The notes beneath the pieces are model-generated. The model ran no database searches. It saw only the letters and a list, made by a program, of their open reading frames with translations, and was not told the origin of the DNA. Both the position numbers and the translations under genes were made by a program. 64,000 nt of DNA from Gnomoniopsis sp. IMI 355080 (taxonomy: Eukaryota > Ascomycota > Sordariomycetes > Diaporthales > Gnomoniaceae): positions 1-64,000 of the forward strand of contig JAPEVC010000179.1 of the NCBI GenBank assembly GCA_027946555.1, given 5' to 3'. This document shows positions 11,501-23,288 of this stretch, one piece after another (the first letter of the stretch is position 1; the number at the start of each line of letters is the position of its first letter).

Positions 11501-13012
11501 ATGAACGACATAATGACCTACCAGTACCCTTCACCAGGGACGCCTCCCCCTCCTTACAACACAGGGTACACTGTTGCACCGCACATGACTGGAATGCCCC
11601 TGAGGTCCCCTGACCAAACAGGGAGACACGGCTCTCCTGCCATATCTTTTGAACTCAAGCGCGCCACTTCTCAGTCAAACGTCAAGTTGGATACCGAATC
11701 CGAAGACGCAAACATGGCGAGCGCCGCCGAGAAGAAGCGCAACAAGCTTGGCTATCACCGCGCTTCGGCAGCTTGCAGTGAGATATTCCAACGTCCCCAA
11801 ACATCCGACCAGCTGATCCTGACAGGTGCCTTGGCGAAGCTTGTTGTAGGCACCGAAAGATACGGTGTCGACCCGGCTCCAGTGGACAGAAGAAATGCAT
11901 GCAGTGCGAGAAGCTGAACAAGGAGTGCAAATTCGAGTCCGTCTCCGTCAACTCAGGAAGCCCCACAGAATCGCGTCATGCGTCGATGTCGAGAGCATCG
12001 ACCGGTAATAGGCTTGCGTCGGCATCGTCGTCTTCTTCTTCGGCCCATACGGTTGACCTTCATGCTGCACAACACCGTACTTCCATGGGCATGCCTCCCA
12101 CCCACCAAATGGGATTGGCAGACCCACCGGGGCTGAAGAGTGAGTCTCCCTGACCCCCTGCACTCGGCTTCGGTGCCGGGCTCCTTTGCTGACCTTAGCC
12201 CAGTGGACACCTGTGTCAGGTACCCAGAATACGGCGGCCAGGGGATAGCGACAAGCTGGATGGCCCCAGACTCCGCTGGGAGTTCTTCTCGCTCCAAGCA
12301 CAGCTCTTGGGGCCCCTACGGGCACGACACCACGCCGATCACTCCAAATTTTCCATCATACACCCATCACACAACGTCTCCCCCACCTGCACAGGCACAA
12401 GCCTGGGGAGCGGCGCCTGAGCCCGCAACCGCAGGCTGGGGTAGCCCGTACCAGGCCCCGAATCAGGTCAGTCTTTCCTTTCCCCAATCGCCTGCGATTT
12501 TTTGCCCAATTTGTGAGGATCGTTTTCGAGGAAGTTGCCTGAGGAGATTTGGAGGAAATTGGACCCGAGACTTTGCCCCAAACTTCACCCAAACAAACTT
12601 CAAGACGTTCCAAAATCCGATAAATCTGGCGGCTAACGAAGAAATCTCGTAGCCTTTCTCTCCAATGTCGCAGATGGCCACACCCACCAGCGCATATGAC
12701 CGCAAAACGCCAGCCTCGTCGATGCCCGCGGCCGAAATGTACCCGCCAATTCCGAGCATGGCGCCGACGGAGCACCAGCACGGCGGGGCGCCTCTTTCGC
12801 CGCCGCCTGGGTCGGCGCACTCTGTGTCCGGATACGGCCCGTGGCACCCGCAGCAGTCGGCCTATCCGCACGTCAAGCAGGATACGTACGTCAAGCAGGA
12901 AGGCGGGTATCCTGCTGTCGGGCCATGGGGTTACTCACAGGCGGAGGCCAGACACGGAGGCCAGAGCGCCATGGCGCAGGGGCTGCCCGTTACCAATGCG
13001 TATTATAATTAG
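11501..13012 (+). CDS. Zn(II)2Cys6 fungal transcription factor
   Basis: Four exons keep phase: 11501-11777, 11840-12139, 12204-12466, 12674-13012 (392 aa). Introns are 62, 64 and 207 bp with CTGAC/CTAAC branch-like sites. Joining exons 1 and 2 rebuilds a complete binuclear zinc cluster at residues 92-122: Cys92, 95, 102, 112, 115, 122 with spacing CX2CX6CX9CX2CX6C. It is preceded by KLGYHRASAAC, typical of a common fungal C6 family. The rest is Pro/Ser/Gln/Tyr-rich, with an N-terminal YPSPGTPPPPY stretch, and looks disordered like an activation region. There is no fungal-TF middle homology domain. It presumably binds DNA in the nucleus; targets are unknown. If intron 1 is retained, translation ends before the second half of the zinc cluster. 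The start could also be Met5 of this model (11513). Confidence 0.85.
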
Positions 13013-14599
13013 CAGTGAACTCGGCCTGCGGCAATTGAGAAAACATCAAGCGTCATCGTCGGAAGGAGAGGAACGACATCGTTCGCAATGAGTCGCACTG
13101 AGGCCGGAAGTTGAATACGCCAGCAAGTCGATTACTCGTCGAGGTACTGCGTCCGTGCCCACCTCACCTCTCGAGAGGCTGTGCGAGAATGGCAAGTACC
13201 TGGTATTACGAACCAAGTACAGGGCGATTCGGTGCAAAAACCGTCTTTTTGGCTGCTGCGTTGCTCTTACATCGTTGGAAGAGCAATTGCACTTCGCCGG
13301 TCCTAGATATATCATGTCCTTTGGTGGGCGGCGACTGACAAGATTCGAATGCGAGCGGCGGCGATTGTGAGGCGGTGAAGAAGCATGAAGTCGAGCAGAA
13401 GCCATCAAAGTCCTCCTACTAGGGAGCCCCTCCTTGGGGACACTTTGAAGTTGAAAGCCAACTATCATTAAGCGAGCAAGCTTCGCAACAACACACACGG
13501 GAACATTAAAAAAAAGGATGAACATTGACGTTTGACCAGCAAAAAGTTGCGACGACGTTGAAGAAAAGGGTAAACATCGGGGATCGACGCAGGGACCAGC
13601 GTCGCGGCGCTCGGCGGTGAGCAAGCCAGGCGGCCCGGGCGGGACATGCTCAAAACTCTAATTCTCCATTTGGTTAATGGGCCCCATATTGGATCCAGGG
13701 TCTCGGGCAGGTAAACGCTTATAGCCTTGAGAAAAGAGGATCTGGAAGATAGGTAATGATGGGGGTTGGTGGGAAGAGGAGGGGGGGGGTGCAGCGTAGG
13801 TGTTTTCGTCCCGGTTGATTTCGTTCCATCTTGCATCTGGGGGACTTTTGTCTTGGTCTGTCTGTGCAACTGCATTTTCTCTCATCTCACAAATTTAGAT
13901 ATGGTATATTGGTGCCTTCAAAGACGAAATTCAGTTTTGATAATCAAGCGATAATGTGCTTCATGTGAAAAAGAAAAGCGCGCGTGTTGTCAAGGCCCAG
14001 AAGTCCGGCCGCGTGACTGCATACAGTTAATTAGTTTCGTGTTAGCGGTTCGTTTCACCCATTGTCGACAGCCTCACACTCAGCAGCACTAGATTTCAGA
14101 TGAAGCTAGCATCACTGCATCAGGGATGATTCTGCCGAGTGCAAGGCCTACGGTCCAGTTTCGACCTCGCAAATTTGCTGACGAGCAGGTTTCTCGAATT
14201 GTGCAAGCGGCCCAAGGTGGTAACGCAGCCGCGCAGGTAGCCGTGGGCGGCTTGGCCTCGCATTTTGCAGACAACAAGAGGATCCATTGCATGTGCGAAT
14301 GGATGAACTAGGTAGGACTGAGTCACTGACTGTATTGAGAAGATGCATGGCCCCGCACACTTCTCTTAAAAGGACAGCGCAGGACCGTAACCTGGCAAGT
14401 TTCTTGTTCGCTCTACCACACTGAGAATGTAGGACCCTGAATGGCCCTGGCAGCTCGGCTGCATAGGCCGATCGTTCACATGACCGACCTGCGACATTGT
14501 GGATAGGATAGGAAGAGATATCAACTAGTGGCACGGCATGAGATCGGAAGCTACGCCAAGTGGCGCGGGGCAGAATTATGTCTAACGTAACAGTGCTCA
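13013..14599. other. Intergenic between convergent genes
   Basis: The 3' flanks of the Zn(II)2Cys6 gene and the DUF202 gene, which converge here. Short ORFs on both strands overlap one another and show no domain. There are poly-A/poly-G tracts (for example G-rich near 13782-13790). No gene is supported. Confidence 0.5.
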
Positions 14600-15023
14600 T
14601 TACAGTTTCAATGTCAGCGTCAAAAGTGTGATGTACGCCGCCAAGCTCAACGCCGTTAAAAGCGCAACGCTGTTGCCGCTTGTTCGAAACTTCTTTCTGA
14701 TCATCTGGACCCGCCGTCGGCCTCTCATAGTAGTCGCATCACCACTGTACCCACCAAGCGGATCTTGTCCCAGGCCAACATCGTCGTCGTCGTCGGTCTC
14801 CGAGTCCGATTCCTCCTGGTCAAAGAATTGGCTGTTCCCCTCGTACCGCCGGAAGATAGCTACAAGCAGGATGGCTGCCCCGTACGCTGCGAAAAGCGCC
14901 CCTATAGCATAGAACTCGCTTGTGAAAATCTTGAGGATAATCAAAGCGAATGAGAACTGCGATAAAGCCGTTCTCATGTACGCGCCCTCGAATGTCCGTT
15001 GCGCGGCGCGAATCTCGGTAAGT
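14600..15023 (-). CDS. DUF202-type membrane protein, 3' exon (5' end unresolved)
   Basis: This is the terminal exon of a multi-exon gene. It opens after a CAG acceptor at 15024-15026 and reads LTEIRAAQRTFEGAYMRTAL, which carries the Arg-Thr signature of DUF202 proteins. Two hydrophobic helices follow (roughly LSQFSFALIILKIF and IGALFAAYGAAILLVAIF), then an acidic linker with SDSETDDDDD, a basic stretch, and a last helix before the stop. That gives about three membrane spans. DUF202 proteins are small membrane proteins of uncertain function. An ATG inside this exon (14977) would truncate the first half of the motif, so upstream exons must exist. A Ser/Pro-rich candidate exon lies near 15367-15480, ending at a GTGAGC donor, but I could not join the phases. 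The gene is head-to-head with V-ATPase subunit f. Confidence 0.7.
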
Positions 15024-16002
15024 CTGATGATTGAGACGCATGTGTAAGCAGGCGTAGCGTAGCGCTAATCGACGAAACAACTCTGCCCCGGTCGGTGACA
15101 GTACAAACCGATCACTTGATGCAGGTGTATGACAATATGGCCTGTACGGAACAAATGGGGTGTGAAACGTGCGTGGAAAACCATTGAAGAGGGTGAGACG
15201 GGAGGCTCTGCATATGCAGGATCTGGTGTGTTCCCGGATCAGGGACACATCCGGATCAAAGGATACACCAGATAATTTCGGCATGTGGCGGCCACGTAAG
15301 ATGCTCACAAAGAAGTAGAAGTGGTGGCACAACTTCAAAATCAAACGAGAAATAGACAATGCTCACTCTGTAGCTGTGAGGACGACTGAGCGTGCCCGAT
15401 GCAGGCGGAGATGGAGATGATCCTCCTGATGTGGTTGAAGGGCCTATGGGCGGATCGGTCAGTTCGGACAGACGAGACACGGATTTTAAAAAGCATAGTT
15501 CAAATAGGCAACAAACCTCGAACATTGTTAGATTGTAGAATGAAGCGAGCCAACGAGGTCTCGGGTAGAATAGATGAGATAACGGTGGGTTGGCGGACTT
15601 CCCCGGGGCAACGTGCTGAGGTAGTTTCCTTCCAGTGGATAGAATTGATTATGGCACACAGACAGACGTGCAAGTGACTTTCGCAAGGCTCAGCATCATA
15701 CAATGGGAGAGACGAGGTCTTGCAAGTGAAGATAAACGGTGGTCGGTCGATGGCCGTCTGGTGGGGCGTCTTTGGAGTCCCATCGCCAAGAGAAGCGGGT
15801 CCCGCTGTGATGACTAAGCCAGTCGCGACAGGATGACGGCTCCTTGTAGGTTGCTTGAACCTCAATCTATCCCCAAGACCAGGCTTTCTAAACGTCCAAC
15901 AGAGCCTCCCCGCCACACGCAGCTAAAAACCGCCCGAGTTCCTGGAAGCCTTCGAAACCGATCCACCTCGACTTGCGAGTTTTCAGTATACGTCTGCCCA
16001 TC
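15024..16002. other. 5' exons of DUF202 gene and shared promoter
   Basis: On the minus strand this probably holds one or two small exons of the DUF202 gene. The best candidate codes for a Ser/Thr/Pro-rich stretch near 15367-15480 with a GTGAGC donor; a possible earlier intron starts at GTTTGTTG. The part nearest 16003 must carry the promoter of the divergent V-ATPase f gene. Exact boundaries need transcript data. Confidence 0.45.
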
Positions 16003-16390
16003 ATGAAGCCGCTCGTGGGAGCTATGCAGGCGTGGTCTTGGTACGTCACGGCACAGCAGCAGAGAGCTTGCCCGGCGTGAGCTAACACTCCTCGCGCAGC
16101 TTCGTCATCTCGTGTTTCGCCATCGTTATTCTCTCGATCCTCGGACTTGCCTTTAAGAACAATCACGAGGAATTTGTCGGCGGCATCGAGCAACCGGAGG
16201 ATGGTCCGGCAGTGGCGAGCACCATTTTTGTTGCTGTCTTTGTGTACATTGTGAGTGGCTCTATCTCCCGACTATCCAATGACAATTTCTATAAGCTGAT
16301 AACACCTGGCTCCAGGGGTTCCTAGTTTTCTGTGGCCTGCAAGGTCTTCTGCACATGCGAGAGAGCCGACGAGGAGCGATTGCCCTATAG
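16003..16390 (+). CDS. V-type proton ATPase subunit f (RNase kappa-like)
   Basis: Three exons, 16003-16040, 16100-16250 and 16316-16390, give an 87-aa protein. Introns of 59 and 65 bp have GTACGT and GTGAGT donors and GCTAAC/GCTGATAAC branch sites. The spliced protein contains FKNNHEEFVGG and PEDGPAVA between two transmembrane helices, and FCGLQGLLHMRESRR at the end. This matches what I recall of yeast YPR170W-B (85 aa, also with NHESFVG and PEDGPAVA), the f subunit of the vacuolar V0 proton channel. Both hydrophobic helices, lengths and the lumenal loop fit. The first exon codes for only 12 residues and the ORF is invisible unspliced, so automatic annotation may miss it. It is divergently transcribed from the DUF202 gene. 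Confidence 0.9.
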
Positions 16391-17552
16391 ACGAGAATGC
16401 AAGCATTGGAAAAAGGGGGTTCGGCGTTACGGTGCACTGCGAGTGCTTTCGAGTCCATATAGCTACAGCTCTGTCAATACTTGCTTGAAATAGTTAAGAG
16501 GGGTCCCAACACCTTGCGGAACGTCTAGCATTTGCCTCAGCAAGGCTACTCCGGACCGTTTGGGTTCCCTTGAATGGGCTGTTCACATGTAATACTATTG
16601 GATGCTGCATTGTTTTTGCATTGATCAGGATGCTTTTCCCGCACAGGTGGTTGCCAGAAATCAATAAGAAGATCTGTGCTGTTCAATTCATATTCGTGAC
16701 CATTCGTGGCTAGATTTCAAGACAGCCCTGCTTAATATACTTCCGAATCCTCAGTCTCGCTTACTGAAGGCGCCATGCGAACGTTATCGTGGCGCCGAAA
16801 GTCGGAACATTGGTTCATACATAGTATTAGTGTATGACAAGTATCCCGCACAAGATTTGGGTAGCTCTACTCTTTGATTACAACATGCGGACCTAGGACA
16901 CCAGCATATAGGGGAGACTATGATATTGACCAGGGTCACCCAAAACCAAGAGCGGAGCTGGAAAGCATAATTTTCAACATGTGCGTCGAATTGGCGTGTC
17001 TATATCCAGAGGAGACAGAAAAGTAAGCAACTAGATGCTCATCGTTGTGTGGACGCATGGGCCACTGGCATAAACGCCTCCGCCAGCCTAAATACCCTTG
17101 CAGAGCACAAGACAGCAGTGCCTATCTTATCCACTGAACTCACCTGTTTGGGCATCTTTTCACGTCACTATCTCTAGCACTAAACAATTTGCCAGGCAAC
17201 GGTGCTCCATATTCGATCATTGCCTTGCCATTTCCATCTCATCACGACTTTTCGCGATGTCGCTCCAGGCGACACAGTCGTTAGTGCCGCACCAACACGC
17301 GCTGCGACGTGTTGTTGGTAGAAACTGCCAACTGCCAACATAAAGTATAAAGCACCAGTCGTTCTCATTAGAGCCTATGGGAACATCTCCATCACCTCTT
17401 TGAATTCCAGAGACGTCTTGCAGGTCCCATGGTTTAATGCTATTTAGTTGCCCTGTCTCGGTGTTCAACGCAGCCAATCTTTGTCTTGCTTCGTTCCTCT
17501 GCCTTTTGTGTCTCAAACCTCACCACAACCCTGCCTTCGATTTCACTCTATC
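16391..17552. other. Intergenic
   Basis: 3' flank of the V-ATPase f gene and 5' flank of the ankyrin gene. No ORF with recognisable features. The last 150 bases are C/T-rich with CACAACC, typical of a fungal 5' leader. Confidence 0.5.
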
Positions 17553-20500
17553 ATGTCTGGTCTTGCTCTTCCCCAGTTACCGGTTCCTCACAAGGAGCTG
17601 CCTCGGTATGTTGCGGACCACCCGGACACTCCCATCGTGGAGATGCTCCAGCCATACCGAGACTATGAGGCCGTGCTCCGTCAATTATACGCTCAGGACC
17701 CCGGAAATGCGGTGCTCCAGACTCCCGAACTCAACATTCTGCCACTTTTCACAGCTGATAGTACTGGCATCCACATTCGCGCCCGAGATTTTGCCGCGGA
17801 GTCTGAGCAGCAAAAACAGCAATACATCATGGCACTTCCGGACGACCAGCGGAGGGCCACAGGGTCAAGCGCTGTCGTGAAGTCCCTCAAAGACTTCCAA
17901 CACAACTTCAATATCTTTTCAGAGTCTTCGCTTAGTGAGCTCGATTGGAGCAATGTGGTCGCTGCCGGCTCATCTGTCGTCAACTGTCTCCTGCCTGTCC
18001 CGGAAATGTACAACACATCAAAGAGGAAATTGCGTGAATTTTACCATGAGAAGTTCTGCCCTGCCAGCGATGTCGATCTCTTTCTGTACGGCTTGACAGA
18101 TGAGGAAGCCATCGAGAAGATCCGTCAGATCGAGGCTGCGGTTCGTGATGCGATTCTTACAGAGACAACTACTGTACGCACCAAACATGCTATCACAATC
18201 TGTGCGTATATTCCTACGAGTGTTTTGTTGTCGTTTGTTGTCTCAGTTTACTGACACAGAGTCATTTCAGGCAGCGAGTACCCAACCAGGCACATTCAAA
18301 TTGTCCTTCGTATCTACAAAGGCATCTCTGAGATCCTTACCGGGTTTGACGTGGACTGCTCAGCTTCTGCATATGATGGCAAGCAAGTGTATTGTAGTCC
18401 AAGGGCTCTGGAGTCATACATCACCCAGGTAATCCGCATCGATCTTTCTCGTCGCAGTCCTTCCTATGAAAGTCGCATAAGCAAGTATTCTCATCGTGGG
18501 TTTGAGGTCCACTGGCCAGATCTAGACCGCTCGCGCATCGATCCCACCATCTTCGAGAGGAGTTTCAAAAGGACTCTTGGCTTAGCCAGGCTACTGGTTC
18601 TCGAGCGTCTACCGACGTCAACATCCAGAGACCAGTACCTGGCAAAGCGCAGAGAGGAGCGAGGTCGGCCACCTGTCCACCGCCCTTACTTCCGTTCCCT
18701 GGGAGGCAACATCAAAGATTCTCACGAAGACGAGATTGCAGATTGGGTGGATGAGGGTGAGGTTTCCAACTACCACACTTTCACTCTGCCTTATGGCGTC
18801 AAATTCTCCGCCAGGAAGATCGAGAAGCTCTGCTACACCAGAGACTTACTCCTAAATGCAGAGTGGAATCAGCCAAAGGACCGTCAGGTTTACCTCCACC
18901 GTCATCCGGCCTTCTTCGGCCGGGTCGACGACGTCCTCAACGATTGCTGCGGATTCTGCCCAAGGCCCGAGACTGAACAGGAGCGTCAAATTCACGAAGA
19001 GGAAAGCAAGGTCTACGTATCTGGCCGGATCTCATTCATCAAAGATGATCCTGGTAGACAACAGATAGGATCGTTCAACCCGCTCAGCGCCGCAGACTGG
19101 ACCGACATGGCGTATGTGGGCAACACTGCTCGTCTATGTCAGGACATTGTCAATGGTGAGCTGGAGCACGTTCAGAGCTGGCTTGCTCAAGAGGGCGCCG
19201 ACCCCAACACACGTGATTATACTGGCAGAACTCCTCTCCATCTCGCGGTGATGCAGGGAACACCGGAGATCGTGAAGGCCCTCGTTGATCGTGGTGCGAG
19301 GCTCGTGGCTCGTCTTGCAGATGGCAGGACTGCATTGCATTTGGCTGCTGAGCGTGGGAACGTTGAAATTGTGAAAATTTTGATGGACAAGAGTGCTGCG
19401 AACGAGGCCGAGGAAGAGGAAAAGCAGGCTCTCAAGAAGAAGGCCAACTCCTCGGATTCTCATACACCAACGGTCAGGGAAGATGAGGTCGGGAGTCCAG
19501 AGAACTCTGACGTCGACATGATGGATGACGCTCAGTCCGATGAAGAAGAACAGAGAAGCATGGCATCTGGCTCTTTCGTGCATTTGAAGGGAAACGTCGA
19601 GGGACATTCCCATAGCGACGCAGTACCCGAGGAAAATGAGGATGAGCCGGACATTTTTGATACCAGCGTCGTTGCTTGGGATGCTCCATGCTCAGCCTTG
19701 CACTTTGCTATCATATGTGGACACGAAGAGGTGGTCCAGCTGCTGTGTCAAGTAAGTCCTCCCGAATATGTTCCCTATTTGAAACGGAGATATTAGTCCA
19801 CAGAAGGTCAGAAGGTCATGAATTCTACGAAACAAGTGCTAACATATTGGTCCAGGAGTATGGTGGGGACATTCTCCTTCCCGTGAAAGGGACGGATCGT
19901 AATGGTCACCCAATGGCGATATTGAGCATGGTTTTGTCTGGGAACCTCTCTGTGCAGAAGGCAAAGTCAATGGTCAAGACCCTCCTTAGCCTTGGGGCTA
20001 CTTGTGCACAGGCAGACATGAACGGAGTCACCGCACTTCATCGATTGGTGCAGCAGAAAGCTTCAGAGCTGGTCGAACTCTTGATAGAGCTGGACAAAAT
20101 CGGAGTGAAGAAATCTATCAACCATCTGGCCTTTGTTAGGAGTGGTATATCGACGCATTGGCCATTGAAAGGGGCTATTGAGAACGGTGACTGCAGGCTG
20201 GTTCGTCGTCTTCTTGATGCTGGAGCCGCGCCGCAAGTGGATTTTGAGTTATGGCTGAAAGCCGCGAAGCAGTCGTGGTATGTCACACTAGGCCTTTAGG
20301 ATCGTTGGACCACTATGTAACGCTAACCATCCATTTAGTCTTGAACCATGTTTACGAAATGGACTCGAGAGCAACGTTAAAGTTTTTGAGACCACGATCG
20401 AGCAGCCTCTCATTGTGGCATTGCAGTCCCCGGATCCTTCCGTTGCGCTCGATCTGATTAGACATGGTGCGGACGTCAACACGATGACGGCACAATCACG

Positions 20501-23288
20501 ACACGTCCTGCAATCTGGATGGCATCGAAACCAAGGCGAGACGGTGCTTGATCTCATCCGTCAACAAAAGGAGCGTTTACGCGAGTATGAACCTCCAATT
20601 GCAAGTGCTCCTGAGCTCCAATACGGCATGGACACAGCTTTGAGCAAATTGCAAAAAGGGACATGGCAGTACGCGGCCGTGACCTTGGCTGCAAATAAAG
20701 CAAAGCAGGACAATGAACGGAAGCTCGAACTCCATGAGACGGAGGAGGGGATACGCATTTCAGAATCGAAATGGCTGCAGATGAAGCAAGCTGCTATCGA
20801 CTCAGCAGTCGATATACTGGAGCAAATGGAGAAAGAGATTCTTGCAAAAGGTGGCAAGACGTTTGATGAACTCCATCCTGACTTCAAGCAACAAGACTAT
20901 TTTCAGCGCGATCCTCGGGAGCTGCCCAAACGGTCTTACGAGTTCAAGGTCGACCTGGAGTTCTTTCCCGTTAGCGACCTGACGGAGAGAAGAAAAGTCA
21001 AGTACATCGAATTGTGAGTTTTGACGCTATCATATCCGGTCGAGACCCTCTTGTGGACTGAATGTGAGCGGCTGACAGTACATTAGGTTTGAAGCTGCAT
21101 GGAATGGAGACCTGGACCAAATCAAGGCACTCACTCTTGCCTCATGGGACCCTGAAAATAACGAGCCCCCATTGCAGATCGCTGTCCAATCTTCCAACAC
21201 AAATCCTTTCTCTCTTGCATACTTCCGAGGACACCATGACGTGGCCAAAGCTATTCTGGAAATCGCACAAGCTCAGTATGCCGCCGAAGAGAAGCCTTCA
21301 AGACGATATCGCATGCAAGACAGCGACACGAGCGACACTGGGGATGATGGATCCGAGCCGGAGATCTACGGCGAAATTGTCGACCAACAATTGACCATTG
21401 AGAATATTGGGCAGGCTTCGATGCTGGTCAAGAGTCGCGTCAAGCCTCTTGAAATGCTCGACTGGGATACACATTCGGTGTTAATCAAAGATAGTAAGGC
21501 TGAGGAGCTCTCGGGGTCTCCAGACTCTTTGGTGAGACACGCCATCGCCAATAACGACCGAAAGACCCTGAGATTTTACTACGATCTTGCTGTATACTTT
21601 GCAGCTAAAGACAAGCAAGCCGATGAGAGCAACCAATTTGTGGTGTTCACACAAGGGCATTTCTGGCTTGCTGTCCAGTATGGGCGCCTGGAGATTCTCG
21701 CAGACATGATCAAATGGACTGGGGCAGGTCTACCTCTTGAGCAGCTTGTGCAGAATACAGGTGTCGAGCTCAAAGAGATCCCTCGTTCATATCAGGGTTT
21801 GACTGTGTACGGGAAAAAGCGGTATGATATCCGTGGTCTCACCTTGTGTCGCCCTTACTGACTCGAAAATACAGGAAGGATTGGGCGGCGGCAGGCCGAC
21901 AGGTCGTTTCTCGATCGACAGATAGCACAACATCACCACTTCTGTATGCTGCCCAAAGAGGCTCCATCGAGTCAGTGGAGTGGTTTTTGAGTGATGCACC
22001 CTTGCGCCACTATCGCGAATTCGGCCAATCTGAGGCAGTGAAGACGGACGTGAGACTGGAGCATCTCAGCAAGTCTCCCGGAGGCATTGACCGGGTTGTG
22101 AGTAGATGGCTTGGAGCCCAAAGTGCGTATAGTCCATGCTATTTTTTCCTTGGTATTCAACTGACGAATGTAGATGATCTGGTTATTCATGCAGCGATCA
22201 TGGGTCCGCATGATGCGCGAGCGGAGCGCCTCGTCAAGTATCTCATCAAGACTCATCCTACATCCCTAGAGGCAAAGGACAGTAGTGGAATGTCACCCCT
22301 CGCTTTGGCAACTTATCTCGGCAGACTGAACCTAGTCGACATACTCATTGCTCATGGAGCCGACCAGTCGACCAAGGACAAGGATTGGAACAACCTTGTG
22401 CATCAAGCAATCGTGAGGCAACCAACGGTGTCTGATCTTCGTGCTTTCCTGAATCGTCTCGACCCGGAATTGCGAAAATATCTGCTCAAGGAGCGTAGCA
22501 ACCTGCAGACCAGCGACGGACGCACACCTCTTCACCGCTTCATAGGCTCTCATGGGAAATACTCTGAACATAGCCTGGAGCACACTATAGCGAAGCTTCG
22601 CCTGCTCTTGAAATCCTCTGATGGACAAGAGCTAGAAGCACTTGACGGTGGAGGTGATACACCGCTTCACACACTCATTCGCGACAAGGAGCATCCAGCG
22701 ATCATCAGAGAGGTCATCCGGACGAACCCCACGCTGCTCTTACGCGAAAACGCCGTCGGCCGCACACCTGCCGAATTGGCACATGACATGTTCGTGAGGG
22801 CATGCGTCCAGGCGCCCTCGGACGCCCTGGATGACCAATTATATGCGTGGCGTCGAAATAGTTCTATGGCCGATACCCTGATCCATAAAACACCCCAAGA
22901 GTTTGCCCAGACAGTGGAAGACGAGGCGAGTCCTGACAGATTTGGACACAGTAATGTCCAGGACCACCTACGTCTCATCGGGAAAATCTATGACGTTGTT
23001 AATGAGTTCGCAAGCACCCGTCCTGGCAAGAGACGTCTTGCGAGCTTAAACGAGGCCAACGATGTGGCTCTCCGGATCGGAGAAAGTTATCAGGGTGAAC
23101 GATACGGTTGGGAGGGTTTCAAGAGCAGGAAGTCACGCAAACGAAGTGCTGCTCGGGGGCCGGGATATCACAAGCGGGAAGACGAGGATGCAAGCACGGA
23201 CGAGGATCAAGTCGAGACGGGCGATTTTGTGTCGGAGACACTTCCCTTTGTGCAGTCCTCTGCTTGGGAGGAGCCTTTTTCAGAGTGA
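17553..23288 (+). CDS. Large ankyrin-repeat protein with nucleotidyltransferase-like N-terminus
   Basis: Seven exons keep phase: 17553-18201, 18271-19751, 19856-20277, 20339-21013, 21087-21821, 21875-22122, 22174-23288, giving 1774 aa. The N-terminal conserved domain (about 130-460) has AAGSSVVNCLLPVP (138-150) and then SDVDLFLYG (172-180). A GS motif followed about 30 residues later by DxD is the pattern of nucleotidyltransferase-fold proteins; that reading is my inference. It continues with RTKHAITI, HIQIVLRIYKGISEIL and SRRSPSYESR. Two clear ankyrin repeats start near residue 532 (GRTPLHLAVMQG, GRTALHLAAERGN), followed by an acidic insert. Further ankyrin-like units are spread to about residue 1600. 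The C-terminus is basic then acidic (SRKSRKRS). Ankyrin repeats mediate protein binding. The substrate and role of the N-domain are unknown. The true start is the ATG in TCATGTCTGG; the ORF is open upstream without an ATG. Confidence 0.85.

Noticed and set aside
13046..13624. 192-codon minus-strand ORF after the C6 gene
   Set aside because: No recognisable family; overlaps other-strand ORFs and likely lies in the 3' UTR of the regulator.
17448..17552. N-terminal extension of the ankyrin protein
   Set aside because: Open frame but no ATG; the Met at 17553 fits a normal fungal start context.
18429..18457. Apparent intron GTAATC...CGCAG in the ankyrin gene
   Set aside because: Only 29 bp, too short, and the retained residues RRSPSYESR match the conserved domain.
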